This document shows, one piece after another, positions 22,652 to 32,332 of a DNA stretch of 64,000 nt (position 1 is the stretch's first letter; every line of letters begins with the position of its first letter). The DNA is from Clavibacter sp. VKM Ac-2872 (GTDB lineage Bacteria > Actinomycetota > Actinomycetes > Actinomycetales > Microbacteriaceae). The stretch is taken from assembly GCF_015351105.1 (NCBI RefSeq), contig NZ_JADKRR010000004.1, positions 62,001 through 126,000 of the forward strand, read 5' to 3'. The translations under genes were made by a program, and so were the position numbers. The notes beneath the pieces are model-generated. The model made no database searches, had not been told where the DNA came from, and saw only the letters and a program-made list of their open reading frames with translations.

Positions 22652-23431
22652 TCAGCCGAAGCGGCCGGAGACGTAGTCCTCGGTCGCCTGCACGCTGGGC
22701 TTCGAGAACATGGTGGTCGTGTCGTCGTACTCGATGAGCTTGCCCGGCTTGCCGGTGCCCGCGATGTTGAAGAACGCCGTGCGGTCCGAGACGCGGCTGG
22801 CCTGCTGCATGTTGTGGGTCACGATGACGATCGTGTACTGCGCCTTGAGCTCCTCGATGAGGTCCTCGATGGCGAGCGTGGAGATGGGGTCGAGCGCGGA
22901 GCACGGCTCGTCCATCAGCACGACGTCGGGCTGCACGGCGATGGCGCGGGCGATGCAGAGGCGCTGCTGCTGGCCGCCTGAGAGGCCGGAGCCGGGCAGC
23001 GCCAGGCGGTCCTTGACCTCGTTCCAGAGGTTGGCGCCCTGCAGGGACTGCTCGACGAGCGCGTCCGCGTCCGACTTGGAGATCTTGCGGTTGTTGAGCT
23101 TGACGCCCGCGAGCACGTTGTCGCGGATCGACATGGTGGGGAAGGGGTTCGGCCGCTGGAACACCATGCCGACCTGGCGGCGCACGAGCACCGGGTCGAC
23201 GCCGGGGCCGTAGAGGTCGTTGCCGTCCACGAGGACCTCGCCCTCGACGTACGCGCCGGGGATCACCTCGTGCATGCGGTTGAGCGTGCGGAGGAAGGTC
23301 GACTTGCCGCAGCCGGACGGGCCGATGAAGGCGGTGACGGTGCGCGGCTCGATCCGCAGGTTGACGTCCTCGACCGCCTTGAACTTGCCGTAGTAGACGT
23401 TCAGGTCGTTGACTTCGATGCTCTTGGACAA
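22652..23431 (-). CDS. pstB: Phosphate ABC transporter ATP-binding protein PstB
   Basis: The 259-residue ATPase drives high-affinity phosphate import with PstS, PstC and PstA. It carries Walker [10 protein letters not shown] (about residue 36), PstB-type [18 protein letters not shown], signature LSGGQQQRL and Walker [14 protein letters not shown]. Length is standard. The start codon is TTG at 23431 (TTG TCC AAG AGC), placed by AAGGA five bases upstream and the conserved N-terminus. It is the last gene of the pstSCAB operon on the - strand and is followed by a strong terminator. Confidence 0.95.
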   Translation of the reverse strand: MSKSIEVNDLNVYYGKFKAVEDVNLRIEPRTVTAFIGPSGCGKSTFLRTLNRMHEVIPGAYVEGEVLVDGNDLYGPGVDPVLVRRQVGMVFQRPNPFPTMSIRDNVLAGVKLNNRKISKSDADALVEQSLQGANLWNEVKDRLALPGSGLSGGQQQRLCIARAIAVQPDVVLMDEPCSALDPISTLAIEDLIEELKAQYTIVIVTHNMQQASRVSDRTAFFNIAGTGKPGKLIEYDDTTTMFSKPSVQATEDYVSGRFG

Positions 23432-23473
23432 GGTGTTCCTTACCGTTCGGGTTCGTGGCCGGGGGAGCGGGCG

Positions 23474-24574
23474 CTAGCGGCCGAGCTTGGGGGCGAAGAT
23501 GCGGGCGATGAGCCGCGCGATGATGTTGAGCAGCATGACGATGAGGATCAGCACGAGCGCGCCGGTCCACGCGCGGTCGACGTAGGCCGCCGCGTCGCTG
23601 CCCTGGTCGGCGTACTGCCGGAACACGAACACCGGCAGGGTCATCATCTGGTCCTTGAAGGGGTTGTAGTTCATGCTCTGCGTGAAGCCGGCGACGATGA
23701 GCAGCGGCGCGGTCTCGCCGATGACCCGGGCGATCGCGAGCATGACACCCGTGACGATGCCGGCGAGCGAGGTGGGCAGCACGATCTTCAGGATCGTCAG
23801 CCACTTCGGCACGCCCAGCGCGTAGGCCGCCTCGCGGAGCTCGTTCGGCACCAGCTTGAGCATCTCCTCGGCGCTGCGCACGACCACGGGGATCATCAGC
23901 ACGGAGAGCGCCAGCGCGCCGCCGAAGCCGAGGCGCACGCCGGGGCCGAGGAAGATCACGAGCAGCGCGTAGGCGAACAGGCCCGCGACGATGGACGGGA
24001 TGCCCGTCATCACGTCGACGAAGAACGTGATGGCGCGGGCCAGGCGGCCGCGACCGTACTCGACGAGGTAGATGGCGGCCATGAGGCCCACGGGGATGGA
24101 GATCACCGCGGCGATGGCCGTGACGATCAGCGTGCCGATGATGGCGTGCAGGCCGCCGCCGCCCGCGCCCACCACGTTGCGGAGGCTCGAGTTGAAGAAC
24201 AGCGGGTCGAAGCGCCCCGAGCCGTTCGTCACGGCCGTGAACACGAGCGAGACCAACGGGATGAGGGCGAGCACGAACGCGACGGTGACGAGGATCGTGA
24301 TGACCCGGTCCTTCGCCTTCCGCTCGCCCTCCACGGCGAGCGAGATGCAGAACAGCGCGACGCCGAACAGGATCGTGCCGAACACGGCCGTGCCGACGAT
24401 GTTGAAGCTGTCCGCGGCGCCCGACAGCTCGAGCACCAGGAAGATGGCCGCCATGACGAGCCAGGACACGAGGAAGATCGCGGGGGCCGTGAAGCGGTGC
24501 AGCTTGCCGGCGGTGAGGGAGTTGGGCAGGGTGCTCGCGACGGGCCGCGTGCGGGAGGGGGCTGTCGTCGCCAT
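23474..24574 (-). CDS. pstA: Phosphate ABC transporter permease PstA
   Basis: The 366-residue permease has about eight hydrophobic segments and the inner-membrane ABC loop EEMLKLVPNELREAAYALGV with the EAA-Gly pattern. The N-terminal 110 residues include two extra membrane helices (FLVSWLVMAAIFLVLELSGA, FGTILFGVALFCISL) before the conserved permease core, a long form common in actinobacteria. The ATG overlaps the pstC stop by one base. It forms the channel with PstC. Confidence 0.93.
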   Translation of the reverse strand: MATTAPSRTRPVASTLPNSLTAGKLHRFTAPAIFLVSWLVMAAIFLVLELSGAADSFNIVGTAVFGTILFGVALFCISLAVEGERKAKDRVITILVTVAFVLALIPLVSLVFTAVTNGSGRFDPLFFNSSLRNVVGAGGGGLHAIIGTLIVTAIAAVISIPVGLMAAIYLVEYGRGRLARAITFFVDVMTGIPSIVAGLFAYALLVIFLGPGVRLGFGGALALSVLMIPVVVRSAEEMLKLVPNELREAAYALGVPKWLTILKIVLPTSLAGIVTGVMLAIARVIGETAPLLIVAGFTQSMNYNPFKDQMMTLPVFVFRQYADQGSDAAAYVDRAWTGALVLILIVMLLNIIARLIARIFAPKLGR

Positions 24575-25584
24575 TAGTTCGCTCCGGAGAAGGCCTTGCG
24601 GCGGCTGATGATGTAGCGGGCCAGCATGTTCACGGCCAACGTGATGACGAAGAGCATGAGGCCGGAGGCGATGAGCTCGTTGATCTTGAGGCCGTACGCC
24701 TCGGGGAAGCTCAGCGCGATGTTCGCGGCGATGGTGTTGGAGTTCGTCGACTGGAACCAGGCGAAGTTCACGACCGCGGCGGGGGAGAGGACGATCGCGA
24801 CCGCCATCGTCTCCCCGAGGGCGCGGCCGAGGCCGAGCATGGAGGCCGAGATGATGCCCGGGCGGCCGAAGGGCAGCACGGCGGTCTGGATCATCTCCCA
24901 CCGCGTCGCGCCGAGCGCCAGCGCCGCCTCCTCGTGCAGCTTCGGCGTCTGGAGGAAGACCTCGCGGCAGAGCGCGGTCACGATCGGCAGGATCATGACG
25001 GCCAGCACCACGGCGACCGTGAAGATCGTGCGGCCCGTGCCCGAGACGGGGCCGGCGAAGAGCGGGAACCAGCCGAACGCGTCGGTGAGGAACGCGTAGA
25101 ACGGCTGCAGGAACTTCGCGAGCACCGCGATGCCCCAGAGGCCGAAGACGACCGAGGGCACGGCGGCCAGGAGGTCGATCACGTAGCCGAGGCCCTGCGC
25201 CAGGCGGCGCGGCGCGTAGTGCGAGATGAAGAGCGCGATGCCGATGGCGACGGGGACGGCCATGAGCATGGCGAGCGCCGCGGCGTAGACGGTGCCGAAC
25301 ATGAGCGGCCCGACGTAGGCCCAGAAGCCGTCGCCGCCGGAGACCTCGGCGGGCGGGGCCGTGAGGGCGGGGATGCTCTGCACGATGAGGAACAGCGCGA
25401 CGGCCGCGAGGATGACGAGGATGAGCGTGCCGGATCCGCGGGAGAGCCCGGAGAAGACGCGGTCGCCGACGCGGGCCTTCGGCTTCGCGTCCTGGGAGCT
25501 GCGGGGATCTGCGGGGGCGGCGGCGACGTCGCGCGGCCGATCGGACTCGGGAGCCTGGGGAGGCTGCGGGGCGGCGGTCGTCAT
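24574..25584 (-). CDS. pstC: Phosphate ABC transporter permease PstC
   Basis: The 336-residue permease has a cytoplasmic, charged N-terminus (residues 1-50), a first helix near 55-70 (GTLILVILAAVALFLIV) and the core ABC loop VFLQTPKLHEEAALALGATR. VPSVVFGLWGIAVL and IGIALFISHYAPRR are typical of PstC. It pairs with PstA. A hairpin lies between pstS and this gene, which would lower permease expression relative to the binding protein. Confidence 0.93.
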   Translation of the reverse strand: MTTAAPQPPQAPESDRPRDVAAAPADPRSSQDAKPKARVGDRVFSGLSRGSGTLILVILAAVALFLIVQSIPALTAPPAEVSGGDGFWAYVGPLMFGTVYAAALAMLMAVPVAIGIALFISHYAPRRLAQGLGYVIDLLAAVPSVVFGLWGIAVLAKFLQPFYAFLTDAFGWFPLFAGPVSGTGRTIFTVAVVLAVMILPIVTALCREVFLQTPKLHEEAALALGATRWEMIQTAVLPFGRPGIISASMLGLGRALGETMAVAIVLSPAAVVNFAWFQSTNSNTIAANIALSFPEAYGLKINELIASGLMLFVITLAVNMLARYIISRRKAFSGAN

Positions 25585-25643
25585 GGGTCGGGGTCCCTAC
25601 GGTCTGGATGGTGGGGCTGCGGGCGGCGGTCCGCCCGTGGGGA

Positions 25644-25679
25644 CGCCCCCTGACCCGCGCGGGCGCGGATCAGGGGGCG
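25644..25679 (-). terminator. Intra-operon hairpin between pstS and pstC
   Basis: CGCCCCCTGA (25644-25653) pairs exactly with TCAGGGGGCG (25670-25679), with further GC pairing inside the loop. No T-run follows, so partial termination or message stabilisation of pstS is more likely than a full stop. Confidence 0.5.
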
Positions 25680-25689
25680 GACGGGGGTG

Positions 25690-26787
25690 CTACTTGATCG
25701 ACTCGACCGCGGTCTTGACCTGAGCGGCGACCGTGTCGGAGAGCGGCGCGGCGCCGGCCTTCTCGGCGGCGAGCTGCTGGCCCTCGCTGCTGGTCACGTA
25801 GCCGGCGTAGGCCTTGACGAGCTCGCCGACGGCCGGGTCCTTGTACTCCTGGCAGGTGATGAGGTAGCTGACGAGGACGATCGGGTAGACGCCCGACGCG
25901 GTGGTGGAGTAGTCGATGTCGAAGACGACGTCGTTCGCCTCGCGGCCCGAGGCCTCAGGCGACGCCTCGACGACGGCCGCTGCGGCCTCCGGCGAGTAGC
26001 CGATGAACTCGTCGCCGACCTTGATCTTCGCGACGCCGAGGGTGCCGGCCTTGGACGCGTCGGCGTAGCCGATGATGTTCGTGCCGCCCTTGACCGCGTC
26101 GACGACGCCGGTGGTGCCCTGGGCCGCCTCGCCGCCCTGGTAGGGCCAGACGCCCGCGGGCGTGGCGTCCCAGACGGACTTGGCGGTGGTGTTGAGGTAC
26201 TTCGCGAAGTTCTCGGTGGTGCCCGAGTCGTCCGAGCGGTGCACGGCGGTGATGCTGGCGTCGGGCAGCTTGGCGTCGGGGTTGAGGGCGACGATGGCCG
26301 GGTCGTTCCACTTCGTGATGGTGCCCTTGAAGATGCCCGCGGTGGTGGCGGAGTCGAGGTGCAGCTCCTTCACGCCCTCGACCTGGAAGATCAGGGCGAT
26401 GGGGGAGATGTAGGCGGGGAGGTCGATCGGCTTGACGCCGTCGGCGCACTGGCCGAAGGTACCCGTGAGCTCGTCGGTCTTCAGCGCGCGGTCGGAGCCG
26501 GCGAAGTTCGCGTTCTGGCCGCCGGCCATGAACGCCTCGCGGCCGGCGCCGGAACCCTCGCCGGCGTAGGTGACGGTGACGCCGGTGTTGGCGGTCTGGA
26601 ACGCGGCGTTCCACGCCTCCTGGGCGGCGCCCTGCGACGTGGCGCCGATGCCGTTGAGCGTGCCGGACAGGGTGGACGCCGATGCGGTGCCGCCCTCGGC
26701 GGGCGCCTCGTTGGCGGCGCAGGAGGAGAGGGCGATGGCGGTGACGGCGGCGAGCGCTGCTGCGCTGCCGAGACGCGAGATCTTCAC
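25690..26787 (-). CDS. pstS: Phosphate-binding lipoprotein PstS
   Basis: The 365-residue product starts with GTG at 26787 (VKISRLGSAAALAAV) and has a lipoprotein signal ending in ALSSC, so it is anchored outside the membrane at Cys 23. Phosphate-binding motifs GIGATSQGAAQEAWNAAF, FAGSDRAL, HRSDDSGTTENF and GGTNIIGYAD match PstS, which captures phosphate for PstCAB. A PHO box lies 96 bases upstream and a GGAAGG ribosome site nine bases before the start. Confidence 0.95.
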   Translation of the reverse strand: MKISRLGSAAALAAVTAIALSSCAANEAPAEGGTASASTLSGTLNGIGATSQGAAQEAWNAAFQTANTGVTVTYAGEGSGAGREAFMAGGQNANFAGSDRALKTDELTGTFGQCADGVKPIDLPAYISPIALIFQVEGVKELHLDSATTAGIFKGTITKWNDPAIVALNPDAKLPDASITAVHRSDDSGTTENFAKYLNTTAKSVWDATPAGVWPYQGGEAAQGTTGVVDAVKGGTNIIGYADASKAGTLGVAKIKVGDEFIGYSPEAAAAVVEASPEASGREANDVVFDIDYSTTASGVYPIVLVSYLITCQEYKDPAVGELVKAYAGYVTSSEGQQLAAEKAGAAPLSDTVAAQVKTAVESIK

Positions 26788-26882
26788 GTGATGGAGCCTT
26801 CCGGGTATTTCTTGCTGTGAGGAGGCAGGTGCATGCCTCTCGAAGAAGCTATGTCGGGCTCTTGACCGGCTCGGCGGATATC

Positions 26883-26900
26883 GGTGAACGGGAGGTGAAC
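26883..26900 (-). promoter_or_regulatory. PHO box upstream of pstS
   Basis: On the - strand two exact GTTCACC repeats are separated by TCCC (11-base period), the form bound by actinobacterial PhoP/RegX3-type regulators. A possible -10 box TAGCTT (26846-26851) lies 31 bases downstream with no good -35, as expected for an activated promoter. The regulator RegX3 is encoded at 40620. Confidence 0.8.
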
Positions 26901-26990
26901 AGACCGCGTGGATGGGTGCGGGCTCAGGCGCTCGGGCGCACAGTGGTCGGTCGGGCAGCCTGCGGATCCGTCGAGGAGGCGGCGTGGGCG

Positions 26991-27932
26991 TCAGGCCGAC
27001 GGGCCGTAGGTCTCGACGGCGAGGATCCCCGCCTCCGGGTCCGCCGCCGAGAGGTGCACCACCGAGAACTCGGCCGGCGACAGCATCCCGGCGCGCGGCA
27101 TGCGGCTGGCACGGGGCGTCTCGGTGGCGAGGGCGATCTCGTGCAGGATCTCCGGCAGCACCGGGCTGTGGCTGCAGAGCACGGCGCTGCGGGCCTTGCG
27201 CACGCGCTTCGCGACGGTCTCCCGCACGGATCCGCCGTCGGTCTCGTACGCGTCCTGGCTGATCCCCGCGTCCTCCTTCACGCGACGGCCGAGTGCCTCG
27301 GCGACGGGCGCCACCGTCTCGAGGCATCGCACGGCGGTGCTGCTCGTGACGACCCGCGGGCCGAACGCGAGCAGCGTCGGCACGATCGCGCGCGCCTCGT
27401 CGCGTCCGCGCGCGCTGAGCGGACGGGACGCGTCGGGTCCGTCCCACTCGTACGGCTGCACGGCGTGGCCGTGACGCAGCGCGATGAGGGCGAACGACCG
27501 GTGCGACCCCGTCTCCACGAGCCCGGCGAAGAGGTCGAGGATCTGCACCTCGCCCGGGTAGTCGAGGCGCTTGCGGGCGTTGGGGAGGGAGACCCACTCG
27601 ATGCTCTCGACCTCGTCGTCCGGCTCGAACCGGCCGGCCTCGACCATGGCGTCCGTGGCCTCTGCCGCCCAGTAGCTCACCGACTTGCGGCGACCGCCGG
27701 AGATGCCGTACTCGATGGCGCCGAGCGGCACGCCGAGCGCCACCCGCAGGCCGGTCTCCTCGTGCACCTCGCGGACGGCGGTCTGCGGGAGCGTCTCGCC
27801 GGGATCCACCTTGCCCTTCGGCAGGGAGGTGTCGCGCCGGCGCGTGCGGTGGATGATGAGCACCCGGATCCGCCCCTCGACCACGCGCCAGACGACGGCG
27901 CCCGCGGCGAGGACGGAGGGAGCGGGCGGCAC
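26991..27932 (-). CDS. mutT1: MutT1-like Nudix hydrolase with C-terminal histidine phosphatase domain
   Basis: The 313-residue product joins two enzymes. Residues 5-135 are a Nudix domain with the full box GKVDPGETLPQTAVREVHEE followed by TGL. Residues 150-300 are a phosphoglycerate-mutase-like phosphatase with ALRHGHA and VLCSHSPVL. Mycobacterial MutT1 has the same layout, removes 8-oxo-dGTP and related nucleotides, and is also next to ppk. GTG at 27932 is chosen because TAGCGT ends seven bases upstream; GTG at 27941 is the alternative. Its stop-side neighbour is the pstS promoter region. Confidence 0.88.
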   Translation of the reverse strand: MPPAPSVLAAGAVVWRVVEGRIRVLIIHRTRRRDTSLPKGKVDPGETLPQTAVREVHEETGLRVALGVPLGAIEYGISGGRRKSVSYWAAEATDAMVEAGRFEPDDEVESIEWVSLPNARKRLDYPGEVQILDLFAGLVETGSHRSFALIALRHGHAVQPYEWDGPDASRPLSARGRDEARAIVPTLLAFGPRVVTSSTAVRCLETVAPVAEALGRRVKEDAGISQDAYETDGGSVRETVAKRVRKARSAVLCSHSPVLPEILHEIALATETPRASRMPRAGMLSPAEFSVVHLSAADPEAGILAVETYGPSA

Positions 27933-27939
27933 ATCCCCC

Positions 27940-27945
27940 ACGCTA
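27940..27945 (-). promoter_or_regulatory. -10 box before mutT1
   Basis: TAGCGT on the - strand ends seven bases before the GTG at 27932 with no ribosome site between, suggesting a leaderless message independent of ppk. Confidence 0.4.
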
Positions 27946-27973
27946 GCGGGGTCGGTGCCGGGCGGAGCGCCGC

Positions 27974-30157
27974 TCAGCGGAGCACGCGCCGCTTGCGCTT
28001 GGACACGATGCCCATCACGGCGGTCTGCAGGTCCTCCAGCGTGGTGCCGTCGGCGCCCTTGTTGCGGCGCGTCCACTCGCCGTCGGAGTCGAGGACCCAG
28101 GCGGATGTCGTGTCGGCCATCGCGCGGTCGAACAGGTCCTCGATCTCCTGCAGGTGCGCGGGATCCACGAGCCGCACGAGCGCCTCGACGCGGCGGTCGA
28201 GGTTGCGGTGCATCATGTCGGCGCTGCCGATGTAGGTGGCCTGGTCGCCGTCGTCGACGAAGGAGAACACGCGGCTGTGCTCGAGGTAGCGGCCGAGGAT
28301 CGACCGCACCTCGATGTTCTCGCTGAGGCCCGGCTGCCCCGGCGTGAGCGAGCAGATGCCGCGCACCCAGACCTGCACGGGCACGCCCGCGTTGCTGGCC
28401 CGGTAGAGCGCGTCGATGATCTTCTCGTCGACGATGGAGTTGACCTTGATGCGGATGCCGCTGGGCTTGCCGTCGAGCGCGTTCTGCGTCTCCACGGCGA
28501 TGCGCTTCAGCAGGCCCTTCCGGAGGTGCAGCGGCGCCACGAGCAGGCGCTTGAACTTCTTCTCGATGCCGTAGCCGGAGAGCTCGTTGAACAGGCGCGT
28601 GAGGTCCTTGCCCACCACGTCGTCCGCGGTGAGTAGCCCGAGGTCCTCGTAGATGCGGCTGGTCTTGGGGTTGTAGTTGCCCGTGCCGATGTGGCTGTAG
28701 TGCCGGAGCACCCCGCCCTTCTCCTGGCGGATGACGAGCGCGAGCTTGCAGTGCGTCTTGAGCCCGGCGACGCCGTAGACCACGTGCACGCCGGCCTTCT
28801 CGAGCTTGCGGGCCCACGTGATGTTGGCCTGCTCGTCGAACCGCGCCTTGATCTCGACGAGCGCGAGCACCTGCTTGCCCGCCTCGGCGGCGTCGATGAG
28901 CGCCTCGACGATGGGGCTGTCGCCGCTCGTGCGGTAGAGGGTCTGCTTGATGGCGAGCACGTGGGGATCCGCGGCCGCCTGCTCGAGGAACGCCTGCACG
29001 CTCGTGGTGAAGGACTCGTAGGGGTGGTGGAGGAGGATGTCCTGCTGCGCGATGGACCGGAAGATGTCGGCGCGCGAGTTGTCCTCGGCGGGCTTCAGGG
29101 CGACGGCCGTGGTGGGCACGTTGTTCGGGTAATGCAGCGCCGGGCGGTCGAGCTTCGCGAGGTCGAACAGGCCGCCGAGGTCGAGCGGGGACGGGAGCGT
29201 GAACACCTCCTGCTCGGTGATGTCGAGCTCGCGCATGAGGAGGTCGAGGGTGACCGCGTCCATGTCGTCCGAGATCTCGAGGCGGATGGGCGGGCCGAAC
29301 CGGCGCCGCAGCAGCTCCTTCTCGAGGGCCTGGATGAGGTTCTCGGTCTCGTCCTCCTCGATCTGCACGTCCTCGTTGCGCGTGACGCGGAAGACGTGGT
29401 GCTCGACGATCTCCATCCCCGGGAACAGCGTCTGCAGCTGGTTCGCGATGAGGTCCTCGAGCGCGATGAAGTCGATGGGGCCGGAGCGCGTGTCGGGCGT
29501 GAGCGGCATGAAGCGCGGCAGCATCTGCGGCACCTTGATGCGCGCGAACTCCTGGCGGTTCGTCTTGGGGTTGCGGATGCGCACCGAGAGGTTGAGCGAC
29601 AGGCCGGAGATGTAGGGGAACGGGTGCGCGGGGTCCACCGCGAGCGGCATGAGGACCGGGAACACCTGCTCGGAGAACAGCTCGTGCAGCCGGTCCTTCT
29701 GCGCCTCGTCGAGCGAGTCCCAGCGGACGATGCGGATGCCCTGCTCCTCGAGCGCCGGGCGCACGCTGTCGTTGAAGGCCGCCGCGTGCCGCACCTGGAG
29801 CCGGTACGCGGTCTCGTTGATGGCGGAGAGCACCTCGGCGGGGGTGCGGCCGATGTTCGTGGGGACGGCGAGGCCCGTGGCGATGCGGCGCTTGAGGCCG
29901 GCGACGCGGACCATGAAGAACTCGTCGAGGTTGCTGGCGAAGATGGCGAGGAAGTTGGCGCGCTCGAGGACCGGCAGCTCGGGGTCCTCGGCGAGCTCCA
30001 GCACGCGGCGGTTGAAGGCCAGCCAGCTCAGCTCGCGGTCGAGGAAGCGCCCCTCGGGGAGGGTCCCGTCGTCCTCGAGGAGCTCGTCCTCGTCGTCGAA
30101 GTCGTCCAGGGATTCGGCGACCGCCTTCGCCTCCCCGATGTACGTCTCGCTGTCCAT
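27974..30157 (-). CDS. ppk: Polyphosphate kinase 1
   Basis: The 727-residue enzyme makes long-chain polyphosphate from ATP. The N-terminal domain has [19 protein letters not shown] and [13 protein letters not shown]; the catalytic part has [19 protein letters not shown], the autophosphorylated His in [13 protein letters not shown] and [17 protein letters not shown]. Length is normal for PPK1, with an acidic N-terminal extension of about 40 residues ([14 protein letters not shown]). A PHO box 43 bases upstream of the ATG links it to phosphate starvation. Confidence 0.96.
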   Translation of the reverse strand: MDSETYIGEAKAVAESLDDFDDEDELLEDDGTLPEGRFLDRELSWLAFNRRVLELAEDPELPVLERANFLAIFASNLDEFFMVRVAGLKRRIATGLAVPTNIGRTPAEVLSAINETAYRLQVRHAAAFNDSVRPALEEQGIRIVRWDSLDEAQKDRLHELFSEQVFPVLMPLAVDPAHPFPYISGLSLNLSVRIRNPKTNRQEFARIKVPQMLPRFMPLTPDTRSGPIDFIALEDLIANQLQTLFPGMEIVEHHVFRVTRNEDVQIEEDETENLIQALEKELLRRRFGPPIRLEISDDMDAVTLDLLMRELDITEQEVFTLPSPLDLGGLFDLAKLDRPALHYPNNVPTTAVALKPAEDNSRADIFRSIAQQDILLHHPYESFTTSVQAFLEQAAADPHVLAIKQTLYRTSGDSPIVEALIDAAEAGKQVLALVEIKARFDEQANITWARKLEKAGVHVVYGVAGLKTHCKLALVIRQEKGGVLRHYSHIGTGNYNPKTSRIYEDLGLLTADDVVGKDLTRLFNELSGYGIEKKFKRLLVAPLHLRKGLLKRIAVETQNALDGKPSGIRIKVNSIVDEKIIDALYRASNAGVPVQVWVRGICSLTPGQPGLSENIEVRSILGRYLEHSRVFSFVDDGDQATYIGSADMMHRNLDRRVEALVRLVDPAHLQEIEDLFDRAMADTTSAWVLDSDGEWTRRNKGADGTTLEDLQTAVMGIVSKRKRRVLR

Positions 30158-30199
30158 CCGCCCATCATGGCATCGCGGTGCGCGCTCCGCCCTCCGGCA

Positions 30200-30217
30200 G
30201 GTGAACGCACGGTGAAC
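30200..30217 (-). promoter_or_regulatory. PHO box upstream of ppk
   Basis: GGTGAAC at 30200-30206 and 30211-30217 is read on the - strand as GTTCACC-GTGC-GTTCACC, an exact 11-base-period repeat pointing toward ppk. Same form and orientation as the pstS box. Confidence 0.8.
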
Positions 30218-30250
30218 CGCATCCGGGGAGAGTCGGAGGAGGCGCGGGGA

Positions 30251-31180
30251 TCAGCCGCGGCGGTACTGGACGTCGACCGCGGCGTCGCGGAACGCGGCCC
30301 GGCGGTAGAGCGCCAGGGCGGGAGCGTTGTCGGCCTCGACGTACAGGTCGACCTCCTCGTGCCCGCGCTCGGCCAGCAGGTCGAGGCCGGCGGCGAGGAG
30401 GGCCGATCCGAGTCCGCGGGCCGCGCGGTCGGGATCCACGCCGAGCACGTACACCTCCGCCTGGCCGTCCTCGACTTTCAGCCAGTGGAAGCCGGCGAGC
30501 CGGCCGTCCGCGTCGCGGGCGAGGAGCAGGAGGGTCGGGTCGAACCACGGCTCGGCGACGCGGTCGTCGAGGTCGCCGCGGGTCATCCGGCCCTGCTCGG
30601 GGTGGCTCGCGAAGGCGCGCGCGTTGAGCGCGACCCAGTCGTCGGCGTCCTCCGTCGTGAAGGAGGAGAGGGCCAGGCCCGCCGGCATCGGGCGCGCGCC
30701 GAGGCCGGTGTGCGCCGCTCCGACCGACGCGCGCAGCTGCAGGAGCTCGCGGGCCCGGTCGAGGCCCGTCGCGTCGGCGAGGGCGCGGGCCGCGGGGTGG
30801 TCCCCGTGCGCCCACACGGAGACGGGGGATCCCGCGGCCTCCGCGAGCACGGCGTCGAGGAGCGCCCTGCCGACGCCGCGGCGGCGGTGGGCCGGATCCA
30901 CCACGAGCTCGGCCTCGATCCCGCCGTCGCCTCGTGCCACGACGGCCGCGCCGACCGGGTCGTCGTCGGTCCCCGCGACGACGAGGAGCGCGGGTCCGTC
31001 CTCCGCGCCGAGCGTCAGGCGGGTCTGCTCGTTGAACGGCGCGACGCCGTCGGCCTCGCGGGCGCGGTCGGCGAGCGCGAGGGTCCGGCGCACGGCGTCG
31101 GGCGTCGGGCGGGCGTGCTCGACGCGGTCGACGTCAGGCGCCGCCGCGTCAGGCTCCTGCGGGGGCGGGATCGCGCTCAC
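30251..31180 (-). CDS. mshD: Mycothiol synthase MshD
   Basis: The 309-residue product consists of two GNAT acetyltransferase domains: the first ends with [20 protein letters not shown], the second has [20 protein letters not shown] and [20 protein letters not shown]. MshD acetylates Cys-GlcN-Ins in the last step of mycothiol synthesis, the main thiol of actinobacteria. GTG start at 31180 overlaps the end of glnR by 32 bases, so both are on one message. In mycobacteria mshD also lies beside a GlnR-type regulator and phosphate genes. Confidence 0.9.
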   Translation of the reverse strand: MSAIPPPQEPDAAAPDVDRVEHARPTPDAVRRTLALADRAREADGVAPFNEQTRLTLGAEDGPALLVVAGTDDDPVGAAVVARGDGGIEAELVVDPAHRRRGVGRALLDAVLAEAAGSPVSVWAHGDHPAARALADATGLDRARELLQLRASVGAAHTGLGARPMPAGLALSSFTTEDADDWVALNARAFASHPEQGRMTRGDLDDRVAEPWFDPTLLLLARDADGRLAGFHWLKVEDGQAEVYVLGVDPDRAARGLGSALLAAGLDLLAERGHEEVDLYVEADNAPALALYRRAAFRDAAVDVQYRRG

Positions 31181-31841
31181 CGTCCTCCTCGTACACGTTG
31201 AAGCGGTATCCGACGTTGCGCACGGTGCCGATGAGCGACTCGAGGTCGCCGAGCTTCGCCCGCAGGCGCCGGACGTGCACGTCGACCGTGCGCGTGCCGC
31301 CGAAGTAGTCGTAGCCCCACACCTCGCTGAGCAGCTGCTCGCGCGTGAAGACGCGCGACGGGTGGCTCGCGAAGAAGCGCAGCAGCTCGAACTCCTTGAA
31401 GGTGAGGTCGAGCGGCTTGCCGTGCACCTTGGCGGAGTAGCTGGCCTCGTCGATGACCACGCCGGAGGCCTGGATCTTGCTGCCCGTGTGCTCGAGCGCC
31501 GCGCGGCCGATGACGAGGCGCACGCGCGCGTCGACCTCGGCGGGGCCGGCGGAGTCGAGGATCACGTCGGTCGCGCCCCAGTCGGCGCTGACCGCGGTGA
31601 GCCCGCCCTCGGTGAGCACGAGGATGAGCGGCGTGCCCCCGCCCGTCGTGGTGAGGATCTTGCAGAGGGACTTCGCGCTGGCGAGGTCGCGGCGGGCGTC
31701 CACGAGCACGAGATCGGCCGCGGGGGCGTTCACGAGGCTCGACGCATCCGCCTGGATGTGCCGCGTCCGATGGCTGAGGAGCCCGAGCGCCGGGAGCACG
31801 TCGGTGTCCGCGGACGACGTCAGGATCAACAGCTGGGCCAC
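31149..31841 (-). CDS. glnR: GlnR-type orphan OmpR-family response regulator
   Basis: The 230-residue product starts with GTG at 31841 behind GGAGG. The receiver part contains [34 protein letters not shown] and [14 protein letters not shown], strongly like GlnR of Streptomyces, whose receiver lacks a normal phosphorylation pocket. The winged helix ends with [20 protein letters not shown] and [13 protein letters not shown]. GlnR controls nitrogen assimilation; no partner kinase is nearby. It is divergent from the membrane protein at 31895. Confidence 0.85.
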   Translation of the reverse strand: MAQLLILTSSADTDVLPALGLLSHRTRHIQADASSLVNAPAADLVLVDARRDLASAKSLCKILTTTGGGTPLILVLTEGGLTAVSADWGATDVILDSAGPAEVDARVRLVIGRAALEHTGSKIQASGVVIDEASYSAKVHGKPLDLTFKEFELLRFFASHPSRVFTREQLLSEVWGYDYFGGTRTVDVHVRRLRAKLGDLESLIGTVRNVGYRFNVYEEDGERDPAPAGA

Positions 31842-31894
31842 AGGGATCCTCCATGGATGAATTCCCCCCATGATACGTGGGGCAGGATTGCGGG

Positions 31895-32161
31895 GTGACC
31901 TCCCCCTTGCGCAGCCTCCTCCCCGTCTGGCTGGCCGCCGCCGTCGGCGCGGTCGTCGTCGCGGTCGCGGTCGGTCCCGACGCGGCACCCCGGTGGTTCC
32001 CGCTCGTGCTCGCCACGTGCGTCGTCGCGACCTTCGTGATCCAGCTGGCGCTGCCCCGCAAGACCGGCTTCGTCGACCGGGCCGTCGGCAGCGTGGTCGG
32101 GGCCGTGCTCGTGCTCGCCGCGGCCACGGCCGTCGTCCTGCTCGTGCCCGTCGCCGCCTAG
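31895..32161 (+). CDS. Small conserved membrane protein
   Basis: The 88-residue product has three hydrophobic segments (about 9-28, 35-50, 65-85) and short charged loops ([13 protein letters not shown]). Function unknown. GTG 31895 is chosen because CAGGAT, a near -10 box, ends six bases upstream; an in-frame GTG at 31877 would add six residues. It is divergent from glnR and precedes a tiny membrane protein gene. Confidence 0.7.
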   Translation: MTSPLRSLLPVWLAAAVGAVVVAVAVGPDAAPRWFPLVLATCVVATFVIQLALPRKTGFVDRAVGSVVGAVLVLAAATAVVLLVPVAA

Positions 32162-32192
32162 ACCGGCCGGTCGGATCCGGCGACCCGTGGGG

Positions 32193-32198
32193 TAGATT
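32193..32198 (+). promoter_or_regulatory. -10 box before 38-residue membrane protein gene
   Basis: TAGATT ends six bases before the ATG at 32205; no ribosome site is present. Leaderless start likely. Confidence 0.45.
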
Positions 32199-32204
32199 GA
32201 GACC

Positions 32205-32321
32205 ATGTCGTCGCTGCTTGCTCTGGAACTCTTCTTCACCGGACTGCTGGTCCTGGCGAGCCTCTCCATCGGCTGGGTGTCGCTCGTCGTGGTCTACAAC
32301 CTCTTCCGCGGCCAGCGCTGA
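32205..32321 (+). CDS. 38-residue single-pass membrane protein
   Basis: The product starts [20 protein letters not shown], continues [18 protein letters not shown] and is nearly all membrane helix with a basic end. A -10 box directly precedes the ATG and the next gene begins 11 bases after the stop. The ordered sequence and placement in an operon support a real gene; very short proteins of this kind are conserved in actinobacteria near the nitrobindin-like gene. Confidence 0.65.
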   Translation: MSSLLALELFFTGLLVLASLSIGWVSLVVVYNLFRGQR

Positions 32322-32332
32322 CCGCGCGCCGC

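Noticed and set aside
23270-24577. 435-codon + strand frame opposite pstA
   Set aside because: His/Asp/Glu/Arg-rich mirror of a membrane protein gene, with no start signal.
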